Origin: Dyella caseinilytica
Lineage (GTDB): Bacteria > Pseudomonadota > Gammaproteobacteria > Xanthomonadales > Rhodanobacteraceae
Assembly (NCBI RefSeq): GCF_016865235.1
Contig: NZ_CP064030.1
Coordinates: 2,046,001 to 2,110,000 of the forward strand
Direction: 5' to 3'
Length of the DNA: 64,000 nucleotides
In this document: positions 1 through 9,236 of the stretch, in pieces
Layout: every line of letters begins with the position of its first letter
Numbering within the stretch: position 1 is the first letter of the stretch
The notes under the pieces: generated by a model
Seen by the model: only the letters and a program-made list of their open reading frames with translations
Told to the model about the DNA's origin: nothing
Databases searched by the model: none
Translations under genes and position numbers: made by a program

Positions 1-3000
1 ACGCCCGCAACGCTGACCATCTCGGGTGTCATCGCCAATAGCAAGATCTATGACAACACGACCGCCGATACGCTAAATACGACTGATGCGGTGCTGGATG
101 GTGTTTACAATGGCGACAATGTCACGCTGTCATCCAGTGGCGCGACCAGTGTATTCGGCCAGACCAATGTGGGTAATAACCTGGCTGTTACTGTCGGCGG
201 ATTCACTATCGGCGGCACGTCTGCGTCGAATTACATCCTGTCGCAACCGAGCCTCACGGCCAACATCACGCCCGCACCTTTGACGGTCACGGTTACGGGT
301 AATCCCACCAAGACGTATAACGGCAGCAGCAGTGCCACGCTCGTCGCGTCCGATTACACCATCGGTGGCTTCGTGGCAGGGCAGAGCGCCACGCTGCCGC
401 AGACGGCGAGTGCCAGTTATGCCACGCCCAACGCGGGCACGGGTATTGCGGTCAATGCCACGCTGGCGTTATCCGATTATCTGGCTGGGGCGAATACTGA
501 TCTTTCAAACTACATCCTGCCTACGACGGGCACCGGTACAGGTACGATCAACCCGATTGTCCTGAACCTTACCGGCCAGCGCGTCTACGACGCTGCCACC
601 GATGCCTCGTACACCTTGTTCGGCAACAACGGCGTGCTCACAGGCATCAACGGTCAATCGCTGCAGTTGGGCGGAACGGGTGAATTGTCGACCAAGAATG
701 TCGGTGTGCAGCAACCTTTCGCGACCGGCGGCCTGGACGGGTTTACGCTGACCGGCATCGGCTCGACCATCTCCAGCAACTACACCCTGGTTGGGGGCAC
801 CGATTGGGTGACGATTACGCCGGCCACTTTGACTGTCTCCGGCACAGTCGCTTCCAACAAGATCTATGACGGGACCACCGTCGCGAGCCTGAGCGGTTCG
901 ACCCTGGTGGGTTTGTTGGGTGATGACAGCGTGACCCTGGGTAACGACACTACCGGTGCGTTCAACAACAAGAACGTGGGCACCAACAAGCCGGTCAGCA
1001 CCAGCATGACGATCAGCGGCACGGATGCCAGCAACTACATCATCGTGCAGCCGACGGCGATCACCGCCACTATCACGCCGCTGGGGATCACCGTCGCAGC
1101 CGCCGGCAACAACAAGTATTACGACGGCACTACGGCAGCGAACGTCAACTTGACCAGCACCGGCGTGTTGACTGGAGACAGTGTGTCTTTTACCGACAGC
1201 TCGGCGCTTTTCAGTCAGAGCAATGTCGGCAATGGTCTGGGCATCGACGTGTCAGGCATTACCGCTGGCGGCAGGGACGGTGGCAACTACACCATCCTCG
1301 ACCCCACGGCCACTACGAATGCGGACATTCTGCCACGAATCATCAATCTCACCGGGACGCGTGTCTACGATGCGGCTACCGACGCTGATGCGAGTCTGTT
1401 TACCAGCAGCGGCTCTATCAACGGTGTGGATGGCCAGACTTTGACGTTGTCCGGGGCGGGAAGTGTATCGAGCAAGAATGTCGGCACCTATACCGGTACG
1501 GCACAATTCAACCTCGGTAGTCTGGTGCTCGCGAATGGTACGGGATCGGCCAGCAATTACACGCTGATCGGCGGTACCGATACGTTGACGATTACGCCCT
1601 ATCTGCTGGCCATCACCGGTGCGACGGCCGAAAACAAAACTTACGATGGCACCACGGCAGCGACGATTACTGGTGCAACGCTTCAGCCTTCCCCGTTCGC
1701 CGGAGACAATGTCAGTCTGACCAATGACACCACGGGTACGTTTGCCACCAAGAATGTCGGCAACGATATCACCGTGACGAGCGATATGAGCCTGACCGGC
1801 ACCGATGCCGGCAACTACAGCATCACGCAACCGACGTTGGCAGCAAACATCACGCCGCTGGGAATTACCGTGGTTGCTGCGGGGCAGAACAAAACCTATG
1901 ACACCACCGATACGGCCACTGTCAGCTTGAGTAGCAGCGGCGTCATTGCCGGCGACAATATCAGCTTCACCGACAGCTCGGCGCTCTTCACCAGCCCGAA
2001 TGCGGCCAACGGTGTCCAGATCGATGTCTCGGGCATCAAGGCTGCCGGCACGGATGCCAACAACTACACCATCCTCAACGTCAACGATGCTGCGACGACC
2101 AGCGCGAACATCATGCCAGTGGTCATCAATCTTTCCGGCACGCGTGTTTACGATGCCAATACCGACGCTGATGTCTCGCTGTTCGGTCCTGGTGGGGTGG
2201 TAAACGGTATCAATGGGCAGACTTTGCAATTGTCGAGCACCAACACCAATGCGCTGCAGTCCAAAAATGTCGGCTCGGAATCGTTCGCTGCGGGTGCCAT
2301 CGATAATTATTCATTGGGTGGCCTGGATGGTTCGCTGGCTAGCAACTACACGCTGATAGGCGGCACCGATGTCGTCAATATCACGCCAGCCACATTGACG
2401 GTGAGCGGCACGGTAGCTTCGAACAAGGTGTACGACGGTAACACCACGGCATCGTTGAGTGGTTCGACCCTGGTGGGTGTGCTTGGCAGCGATGACATCA
2501 CGCTTGGCAACGACGGCACGGGCACCTTCGCCACCAAGAATGCTGGCAACGGTATCGGCGTTACCACCGATATGACCGTCAGCGGTTCGGATATCGGCAA
2601 CTACATTCTTGTTCAGCCCACGGGCATTGCCGCCGATATCACGCCGCTGCCGATTACGGTTCTTGCCAGCGGTAACAGCAAGACCTATGACGGCAACACA
2701 ACCGCCACAGTAAGTTTGAGCAGCACTGGCATCCTGACCGGTGACACGGTGAACTTCAGCGATACGTCGGCCAATTTCAGTACGGCCAATGCTGGCAACG
2801 CTATCGGTATTACCGTGGCTGGTCTTTCCGCCAGCGGCGCCGATGCCGGCAACTACACCATAAGCAATCCCAATGATACGGCGACCACCAGCGCCAATAT
2901 CATGCCGGCCGTGATCAACCTGGCGGGCACACAGGTCTACAACGGAACCACGACTGTCAACGCCAGTTCCTTCGGCTCTAATGGCGTGATCAATGGCGTT

Positions 3001-5493
3001 GACGGGCAGACGTTGGCATTAAGCGGTACGGGCACTGCATCGAGTAAGGATGTTGGCACGTATTCCCCCTTCGACCTGAACACATTGAGCCTGAATAGCA
3101 ACGACGGATCGCTGGCGAGTAACTACACGTTGGTGGGTGGTACCGATTCTGTGACGATCACCCCCTATGTGATCAACCTTACCGGTACGCGTCCGTACGA
3201 TGCCAATGAGGATGCTGATGCCGGTCTGTTCGGCCCCGGCGGCGTGGTGCAAGGTGTCAACGGCGAAACACTGAACGTGGGTGGCTCGGGCATCGTGTCC
3301 AGCGCGAATATCGGCACTTATACCGGTACCAGCGAGTTCAATCTCAGCACGCTTGCGCTTTCGAATGGCACCGGCTCGGCCAGCAATTACACGCTGGTGG
3401 GCGGCGTCGATACGCTGACCATCACACCCTATGTGCTCAATTTGAGCGGCATACGCGAGTACAACGCCAGCACGGATGCAAGCGCCAGCCTGTTCGGCAA
3501 CAGCGGCGTGTTGACGGGGGTGGGCGGGCAAACACTGACGCTGGGTGGTGCAGGGACGGTGACGAGCAAGAATGTCGGCACGTATACCGGGCCGGATTTC
3601 AGCACGGATGGCTTCACTCTCAGCGGCAATGGTTCGGCGCTCGCCAGCAATTACACGCTGAGCGGCGGCACCGATACCATGCAGATTGTCCCGCTGCCGA
3701 TTACGGTCACTGCGACAGGTGGCGACAAGACTTATGACGGTACCGATACCGCTTCCGTCGACCTGATCGGTCACGGTTTGCTTGGCGGTGACGTACTTAG
3801 CTTTACCGACAGCTCCGCCACCTTCAGCCAGTCCGATGCAGGCAACGGTTTGCAGATCACGGTCAACGGCATTACGGCTGTCGTGGGATCGGGTGATGTT
3901 GCTTCGAACTATTCGTTCAATACGACCACTACGACCACTGGCAGCATCAATCCCGCTGTGCTGAGCCTTACTGGCACGCGCGTGTACGACGCGACGACTG
4001 GCGCCGATGCCAGCCTGTTCGGCAACAACGGCGTGATCACCGGTGTGGACGGACAAACGTTGACGTTGACGGGTACCGGCACGCTGAGCACCAAGGATGT
4101 CGGCCAACGGCAGGCGTTTGCCGTGGATGGCCTGAACGGCTTTACGCTTGCCGGTAACAGCGGGGCCAATCCCAACAATTACACCTTTGTGGGTGGCGAC
4201 AACTGGGTGAACATCCTGCCTGCGACGTTGTATGTCACCGGCACCACCGCCACCAGCCGTGTGTATGACGGCACCACCACGGATGCGCTGACCGGTTCGC
4301 AGCTCTCAGGCCTGTTTGCGGGCGATAGCGTCGCGCTGGGTGATGACACCACGGGGACGTTCGCCAACAAGAACGTGGGCAACGACAAGGCCGTCACGAC
4401 CAACATGACCATCAGCGGCGCTGACGCAGGCAACTACATTCTGGTGCAGCCAACCGGCCTGACGGCGAATGTCACACCGCTGGCGATCACCGTCTCCGCC
4501 ACTGGCACCGACAAGGTCTATAACGGCAATACGCTCGATAGTGTGGGCCTGGACAGTGCCGGTGTGATTGCCGGCGATCAGGTGAATTTCGCCAGCACCT
4601 CGGCCAACTTCTCTGACAAGAACGTCGGCAATGGCAAGACAGTAACGGTAGACGGCATTAGCGATAGCGGGGCGGATGCGGGCAATTACATCCTGCTCAA
4701 CACTACCGCGACCACCACGGCCAATATCACCCCGCTGGCCATCACCATCGGGGCCACGGGCACCAACAAGATCTTCGATGGCAACAGCCTGGATACGGTG
4801 TCGCTGTATGCCACCGGCGTGCTGCCAGGCGATCAGCTCAGCTTCGCCAATGAATCCGCGCTGTTTGGTAATCCGAATGTGGGCAACGGCAAGACGGTGA
4901 CTGTGTACGGTATTACGGGCAGTGGCACGGATATCGGCGATTACATCTTCAACACCTCAACGACGACGATCGCCAATATCACCCCCTTGCCGATCACGGT
5001 GATAGCCATCGGTACCAACCGTACGTACAACGGTACCGACAACGATGCGGTTCTGCTGAGCGGCGTCGGCCTATTGCCCGGTTACCCGGTCAGCTTTGCT
5101 GACGCTTCCGCGTTGTTCGGCAGCCCCTATGTCGGTAACGACAAGCTCGTGACTGTCTCTGGTATTGATCCTACCGGACCGGATGCTGCTGATTACATCG
5201 TGACAGACCCCGTCACGACCACAGATGCCGATGTCACCGATCTGGGCACGTTGGGTTCGGGCGTGCAGGGCAGCTGGCTGGCGGCGATTGATGGCGGCGC
5301 AGGCATCCAGCCACAGGCGATCGCTACGCCTTATGGCACTGCCGACATGTCCGCCGTCGGCGTGTTTACGGGCAACCAGAAGAAGCGGCATCGCCCGATC
5401 GAGCGCAACGTGAATCGCGCCGATTTCCATTCCGGACTTCCCATCAGTGTGCAAAACGGGGGTGTACGGCTTCCCAGTGACGCCTCTCCATAA
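1..5493 (+). CDS. Giant YDG-repeat adhesin, TpsA-like (5' end outside window)
   Basis: The frame is open from base 1, so the gene starts upstream of the window; about 1830 C-terminal residues are visible. They consist of tandem repeats of roughly 80-90 residues. Each repeat carries a (K/R)xYDG, YNG or YDA motif, then a Gly/Thr/Ser-rich strand and an SNYTL or GNYI motif. I count about 20 such motifs. This is the pattern of YDG/MBG-like repeats in filamentous-haemagglutinin-type adhesins. The last 90 residues leave the repeat pattern and are more basic. A TpsB-type transporter follows closely, so secretion to the cell surface by the two-partner pathway is inferred. The N-terminal signal peptide and TPS domain that would prove this lie outside the window. 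The role in adhesion or biofilm is inferred from family. Confidence 0.85.
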   Translation, partial: TPATLTISGVIANSKIYDNTTADTLNTTDAVLDGVYNGDNVTLSSSGATSVFGQTNVGNNLAVTVGGFTIGGTSASNYILSQPSLTANITPAPLTVTVTGNPTKTYNGSSSATLVASDYTIGGFVAGQSATLPQTASASYATPNAGTGIAVNATLALSDYLAGANTDLSNYILPTTGTGTGTINPIVLNLTGQRVYDAATDASYTLFGNNGVLTGINGQSLQLGGTGELSTKNVGVQQPFATGGLDGFTLTGIGSTISSNYTLVGGTDWVTITPATLTVSGTVASNKIYDGTTVASLSGSTLVGLLGDDSVTLGNDTTGAFNNKNVGTNKPVSTSMTISGTDASNYIIVQPTAITATITPLGITVAAAGNNKYYDGTTAANVNLTSTGVLTGDSVSFTDSSALFSQSNVGNGLGIDVSGITAGGRDGGNYTILDPTATTNADILPRIINLTGTRVYDAATDADASLFTSSGSINGVDGQTLTLSGAGSVSSKNVGTYTGTAQFNLGSLVLANGTGSASNYTLIGGTDTLTITPYLLAITGATAENKTYDGTTAATITGATLQPSPFAGDNVSLTNDTTGTFATKNVGNDITVTSDMSLTGTDAGNYSITQPTLAANITPLGITVVAAGQNKTYDTTDTATVSLSSSGVIAGDNISFTDSSALFTSPNAANGVQIDVSGIKAAGTDANNYTILNVNDAATTSANIMPVVINLSGTRVYDANTDADVSLFGPGGVVNGINGQTLQLSSTNTNALQSKNVGSESFAAGAIDNYSLGGLDGSLASNYTLIGGTDVVNITPATLTVSGTVASNKVYDGNTTASLSGSTLVGVLGSDDITLGNDGTGTFATKNAGNGIGVTTDMTVSGSDIGNYILVQPTGIAADITPLPITVLASGNSKTYDGNTTATVSLSSTGILTGDTVNFSDTSANFSTANAGNAIGITVAGLSASGADAGNYTISNPNDTATTSANIMPAVINLAGTQVYNGTTTVNASSFGSNGVINGVDGQTLALSGTGTASSKDVGTYSPFDLNTLSLNSNDGSLASNYTLVGGTDSVTITPYVINLTGTRPYDANEDADAGLFGPGGVVQGVNGETLNVGGSGIVSSANIGTYTGTSEFNLSTLALSNGTGSASNYTLVGGVDTLTITPYVLNLSGIREYNASTDASASLFGNSGVLTGVGGQTLTLGGAGTVTSKNVGTYTGPDFSTDGFTLSGNGSALASNYTLSGGTDTMQIVPLPITVTATGGDKTYDGTDTASVDLIGHGLLGGDVLSFTDSSATFSQSDAGNGLQITVNGITAVVGSGDVASNYSFNTTTTTTGSINPAVLSLTGTRVYDATTGADASLFGNNGVITGVDGQTLTLTGTGTLSTKDVGQRQAFAVDGLNGFTLAGNSGANPNNYTFVGGDNWVNILPATLYVTGTTATSRVYDGTTTDALTGSQLSGLFAGDSVALGDDTTGTFANKNVGNDKAVTTNMTISGADAGNYILVQPTGLTANVTPLAITVSATGTDKVYNGNTLDSVGLDSAGVIAGDQVNFASTSANFSDKNVGNGKTVTVDGISDSGADAGNYILLNTTATTTANITPLAITIGATGTNKIFDGNSLDTVSLYATGVLPGDQLSFANESALFGNPNVGNGKTVTVYGITGSGTDIGDYIFNTSTTTIANITPLPITVIAIGTNRTYNGTDNDAVLLSGVGLLPGYPVSFADASALFGSPYVGNDKLVTVSGIDPTGPDAADYIVTDPVTTTDADVTDLGTLGSGVQGSWLAAIDGGAGIQPQAIATPYGTADMSAVGVFTGNQKKRHRPIERNVNRADFHSGLPISVQNGGVRLPSDASP

Positions 5494-5559
5494 AGAGCAA
5501 GCAACCACGTGGCGCGCGCTTGGGCGCCGTCCGACAACAACAACTTGTGCCGGTGCCCC

Positions 5560-7269
5560 ATGAAACCGATATGCCGAACGGTTCCCCAGCTCAGTCTGCT
5601 TTGTCTTGCTCTTTCTCTGGCGCTGACCGCGAATACGGTCGGCGCACAGACACGCGGCACCCCACCACCCAACAGCGGTCAGATCCTGCAGGAGACTCAG
5701 CCGCCGAACACGCCAGCCCCGCCTTCGGACAATCTAAAATTGAAAATCCAGCGTCAGCGCCGCAATGCCGCTGCGAGCAGTCAGGCATTCCTGGTGCACG
5801 AGATCCATATCACTGGAAATACGGCCATGCCCACGGCAACGTTGCATGCGATCGTGGCGCCAGACGAAGGCAAGAATCTCACACTCGGTGACCTGGACGA
5901 TCTCGCCGATCGCATCAGTGATACCTATCATGCGCATGGCTATCCGCTGGCGACGGCGTATGTGCCAGCACAGACGCTGCAGAATGGTATTGTGCAGATT
6001 GCTGTGGTCGAGGCGCATTATGGCAACGTCACCCTGCAGAATCAGAGTTCGGTCGCCAATCATGTATTGAACGCCACGCTTTCACCGCTGCAATCCGGAC
6101 AGCAGGTGAGCGACTACACACTGGAGCGCTGCCTTCTGCTGCTTTCCGATGTGCCTGGCGCCGTCGTCAACTCCGTCATGAAGCCAGGCACCGAGGTCGG
6201 TACGTCCGATCTGGTGGTTGATGTGACGTCAGCGCCGCGCTACACCGGTACGCTGGGGTTGGACAACTACGGCAATCGTTATACCGATGCGGTGCGCCTG
6301 AGCGGCACCTTCGCCGTCAACGGCTTGTTCCATCAGGGCGATATACTGGATTTCAGTGGCGTGAGCTCGGGCGCGGGCATGAATTACGGCCGTATCGGTT
6401 ATCGCTATCTGTTGAACGGGCAGGGCACGGTGCTTGGCGTGGTGCTGACCGACCTGGACTATCACCTGCGCAACGGCTTGCAAGATCTGCATGCCCACGG
6501 TTCCGCACAAGTGGGCAGCATCAACCTCACTCAGAACTTCATTCGAAATACGGCAGGCAATCTTTACGCGCAGATCGAATTCGATCACAAGCGCCTGCGC
6601 GATGATATTGATATCGCCGATATCGAAACCAATCGGCACATCAATGCGTGGACTTTGACGGTGGCCGGCGACCAGCGTGATACCACTGGCGTGACCAACT
6701 ACAACGTAAGCGGTACACACGGTCGTCTTTACTTCGATAATCCCTTTGCCGAGTTCCTCGACTATATTGGAGCGAAGACCGCGGGCAGTTACACCAAATT
6801 TGATTTATCCGTCTCGCGCCTGCAGCAGCTCGATCGCACCAATGCTTTGTATGTCGGCTTTTCGGGACAGCGTTCCAACAAAAACCTGGATACGTCGGAG
6901 CAGTTTTATCTGGGCGGACCGACGTCGGTGCGTGGCTATGACGTCGGCGTGATATCAGGCGCACAGGGCAGTCTGGAGACCATCGAATACCGCCACGACT
7001 TCAACGTTTCACTCTTGCCTGGCCCCTGGCAGGCCTCGGCATTCGTCGATAGTGGTCATGCGCAGGCCTATAAGATTGCGTTTATTCCCGGCTCCAATAG
7101 CGCACGCCTGAACAGCGTTGGGCTTGGCCTTCATTGGGCTGCGCCTCATGACTGGATAGTGAGTACCAGCGTAGCCAAGCCGGTGGGCAACCGGCCCGCG
7201 TTGCTCAGCCCGCAGGATGCGAGCGGCGTGGCGCGTTTTTGGTTTCAGGTGCAGAAGGGCTTTTACTGA
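5560..7269 (+). CDS. ShlB/FhaC/HecB family outer-membrane transporter (TpsB)
   Basis: This 569-residue protein is the outer-membrane pore that exports a TpsA exoprotein. The ATG at 5560 is preferred over an in-frame GTG at 5509 because it begins a good signal peptide (residues 1-30, ending TVGAQ). A Pro-rich linker is followed by a POTRA domain at about residues 76-155, with the typical HEIHITGNT start. A 16-strand-type barrel region fills residues 230-569 and contains the family's loop-6 motif GGPTSVRGYDVG near residue 450. The chain ends in aromatic residues (QKGFY), as outer-membrane barrels do. It lies 66 bases after the adhesin stop, so the two are almost certainly co-transcribed and the adhesin is its cargo. 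No ATP or periplasmic partner is needed in this family. Confidence 0.93.
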   Translation: MKPICRTVPQLSLLCLALSLALTANTVGAQTRGTPPPNSGQILQETQPPNTPAPPSDNLKLKIQRQRRNAAASSQAFLVHEIHITGNTAMPTATLHAIVAPDEGKNLTLGDLDDLADRISDTYHAHGYPLATAYVPAQTLQNGIVQIAVVEAHYGNVTLQNQSSVANHVLNATLSPLQSGQQVSDYTLERCLLLLSDVPGAVVNSVMKPGTEVGTSDLVVDVTSAPRYTGTLGLDNYGNRYTDAVRLSGTFAVNGLFHQGDILDFSGVSSGAGMNYGRIGYRYLLNGQGTVLGVVLTDLDYHLRNGLQDLHAHGSAQVGSINLTQNFIRNTAGNLYAQIEFDHKRLRDDIDIADIETNRHINAWTLTVAGDQRDTTGVTNYNVSGTHGRLYFDNPFAEFLDYIGAKTAGSYTKFDLSVSRLQQLDRTNALYVGFSGQRSNKNLDTSEQFYLGGPTSVRGYDVGVISGAQGSLETIEYRHDFNVSLLPGPWQASAFVDSGHAQAYKIAFIPGSNSARLNSVGLGLHWAAPHDWIVSTSVAKPVGNRPALLSPQDASGVARFWFQVQKGFY

Positions 7270-7282
7270 GCTTCGAGGACTG

Positions 7283-7308
7283 CACCCCTTCCACGATGGG
7301 AAGGGGTG
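7283..7308. terminator. Hairpin between convergent genes
   Basis: A perfect 10-bp stem (CACCCCTTCC pairing with GGAAGGGGTG) with a 6-base loop lies between the tpsB stop and the convergent solute-binding-protein stop. Only a short T run follows (CTTT). It probably ends transcription from at least the plus strand. Confidence 0.6.
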
Positions 7309-7325
7309 TGCTTTGACACGATCGC

Positions 7326-8171
7326 CTACATCAATGGAATCCACGCCGCGCTGTGAATCCAGAATTCCTTGCGTGACTGGATCCAGCCAGCGGCATCTTC
7401 ATAGATCAGCCAGGCATCGACCACGTCGGCAAGATCCTGGTCGCCCAAGCGCACTGCGAAGGCATGCGCTGTCTTGCCGTAGGTGCTTACATCGAGCGTG
7501 TGCAACTGGTCTGGATAGGATTGCGCGAGGGCCTCCGGCAGTGGTTGCTCTGCAATCAGGCCATCCAGCGCGCCATTGCGTACATCCTGGATCGCCTTGC
7601 TTTCGTCATCGACTTCCACCAGATCGCTGTTGCCAAGGTATTCTTTGGCAGTTGCAGCGGTCACCGTTCCCGACAGTACGCCGATCTTGTGTTTGCCTGC
7701 GCCGGTTTCCAGCGTAAGCAGATCATCCTTACCTAATGCTTTGCGATTCACGACCAGCCCCAGCGCAAAGTTGCCGTAGGGGTGGCTGAATTTGATCAAT
7801 GTGGCGCGTTGCGGCGTCACGCTCAGGCCCGCCGCCAGCAGATCAAAGTGGCCGGCGCGAAGATCGTCGATGCCGCTGGCCCAAGTGGTTGGCACCAGTT
7901 CGATCTGCCAGCGCATTTCCTGCGCAAACTGCCGGGCCAGATCGACATCAAGGCCGATCCATTGGCCGTTCTTGTCGCGCAGCACCCACGGGGCGTTGAC
8001 CGCGACGCCCACACGTATCACGCCGCGTTTCTGGATGTTTGAAAGCGTGTCGCCCGAGGCCTGCGGCTCGTGGGCTGATTTGGCTGAAGCGCCAGAAACC
8101 ATTGGCGTGTTCGCCAATGCACCCACCAGCACAAGTGAAACCAGACAGCCCATTACCTTAAGCAATCGCAT
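7326..8171 (-). CDS. Extracellular solute-binding protein, family 3 (amino-acid type)
   Basis: This is a 281-residue periplasmic binding protein of the SBP_bac_3 family. The ATG at 8171 starts a clear signal peptide (hydrophobic to about residue 28). A TTG 12 bases upstream also opens the frame, but its GGGG sequence better serves as the ribosome site for the ATG. The mature part begins with the family hallmark RGVIRVGV, then GLDVDLARQFA and the ligand-loop region RAGHFDLLAAGLSVTPQR, with the second lobe from about residue 150. Family members bind amino acids or other small organic ions and deliver them to an ABC importer. No permease or ATPase gene is adjacent, so it is an orphan that may work with a transporter elsewhere or as a sensor. 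The ligand cannot be told from sequence. Confidence 0.85.
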   Translation of the reverse strand: MRLLKVMGCLVSLVLVGALANTPMVSGASAKSAHEPQASGDTLSNIQKRGVIRVGVAVNAPWVLRDKNGQWIGLDVDLARQFAQEMRWQIELVPTTWASGIDDLRAGHFDLLAAGLSVTPQRATLIKFSHPYGNFALGLVVNRKALGKDDLLTLETGAGKHKIGVLSGTVTAATAKEYLGNSDLVEVDDESKAIQDVRNGALDGLIAEQPLPEALAQSYPDQLHTLDVSTYGKTAHAFAVRLGDQDLADVVDAWLIYEDAAGWIQSRKEFWIHSAAWIPLM

Positions 8172-8442
8172 GTCTATCCCCAATTGTCGGCGACAGTGGT
8201 GTCAGTCCGTTGGGCCGATATTCATGCCAAGTCCCATTCTGTGCAAGCCCCGTATTCGTGGATGTAATGCGCTTTTTCACGGATTTTGCACGTTAAAAGT
8301 TCAGGGGTGGCATACTGACCCGACTGCGAGCCGAGCGGCCTGCGCTGTGGTAGTCCTTGCAGTTCGCGGTATGTGGCTCGAAACAGGCAAGCGCAGCAGC
8401 GAAGCATGCTTAGCGCGGCGAACACCATCTGGACATTTATCT

Positions 8443-9141
8443 GTGAACCAAGCCGTAGATACATCCTCCACCGTATTCCTGCTGGACGTCGACAACACCC
8501 TGTTGGACAACGACCGCTTCGCGGCCGATTTGCGGGCCCACCTCACACAGCAATTTGGCCAGGAAGAGTGCGACCGTTACTGGTCGGTGTACGAACAGCT
8601 GCGCGATACGGTCGGTTACGCCGATTACCTGGGCGCTTTGCAGCACTTTCGCCGTGACAGCGATGCACGCCCGGGTCTGTTGGCGACGTCGGCGTGGCTG
8701 ATCGACTACCCCTTCGAGGAGCGCCTGTTTCCGCACGCGCTTTCGACCATCGATGCATTGAACGAGCTTGGCCGTACGGCCATCTTGTCCGATGGCGATA
8801 TCGTCTTCCAGCCGCATAAAATCGATCGCGCAGGCATCTACGGTGCCGTGCGCGGCAACGTGCTGATCTTCGTGCACAAGGAGCTTTCGCTGGATGCGAT
8901 GCAGTCGCGCTTTCCCGCACCGCATTATGTGATGGTGGATGACAAACCCAATCTGCTGGCCGCGATGAAGCGCCAGCTGGGCGAGAAGCTGACGACGGTG
9001 TTCGTGCGCCAGGGGCACTACGCCGGAAAGGCGGATCTGGCCACGATTCACCCGGCACCGGACTACACCATCCAGGTGATTGGCGAGCTGAAAGCCTTGG
9101 CGGGTGAACTGGTCCGCGGCGAAGCTTCTTCGGTGGCCTGA
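8443..9141 (+). CDS. HAD-superfamily hydrolase
   Basis: This is a 232-residue cytoplasmic phosphatase-like protein of the haloacid dehalogenase superfamily. Motif I is DVDNTLLDN (the first Asp is the nucleophile and the second the acid/base). Motif II is the Ser in ILSDGD, motif III is a Lys in the VHKE region, and motif IV is the acidic pair in MVDDKP. A helical cap lies between motifs I and II. The open frame continues far upstream, but that part lies opposite the binding-protein gene and shows no domain. The GTG at 8443, six residues before the first core strand, is the best start; an ATG at 8370 is possible. The substrate is unknown. It is followed by phosphoglucomutase in the same direction after a 95-base gap. 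Confidence 0.85.
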   Translation: MNQAVDTSSTVFLLDVDNTLLDNDRFAADLRAHLTQQFGQEECDRYWSVYEQLRDTVGYADYLGALQHFRRDSDARPGLLATSAWLIDYPFEERLFPHALSTIDALNELGRTAILSDGDIVFQPHKIDRAGIYGAVRGNVLIFVHKELSLDAMQSRFPAPHYVMVDDKPNLLAAMKRQLGEKLTTVFVRQGHYAGKADLATIHPAPDYTIQVIGELKALAGELVRGEASSVA

Positions 9142-9236
9142 ACGGACCACGACCGGCTGAGACAGCGAGGCACAAATCATTGAGGTCCAGTCACGGATAA
9201 TGCGCAGCGACATCCACGGTTGAGAGCAGTGCATAC

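Noticed and set aside
1252..2229. Long minus-strand frames within the adhesin gene
   Set aside because: They are shadows of the repeat-rich adhesin and repeat with its period; no domain is visible.
7792..8442. Long N-terminal extension of the HAD hydrolase
   Set aside because: The extension is antisense to the solute-binding protein and its translation is Arg/Ser/Pro-rich without a domain; the HAD fold starts after 8443.
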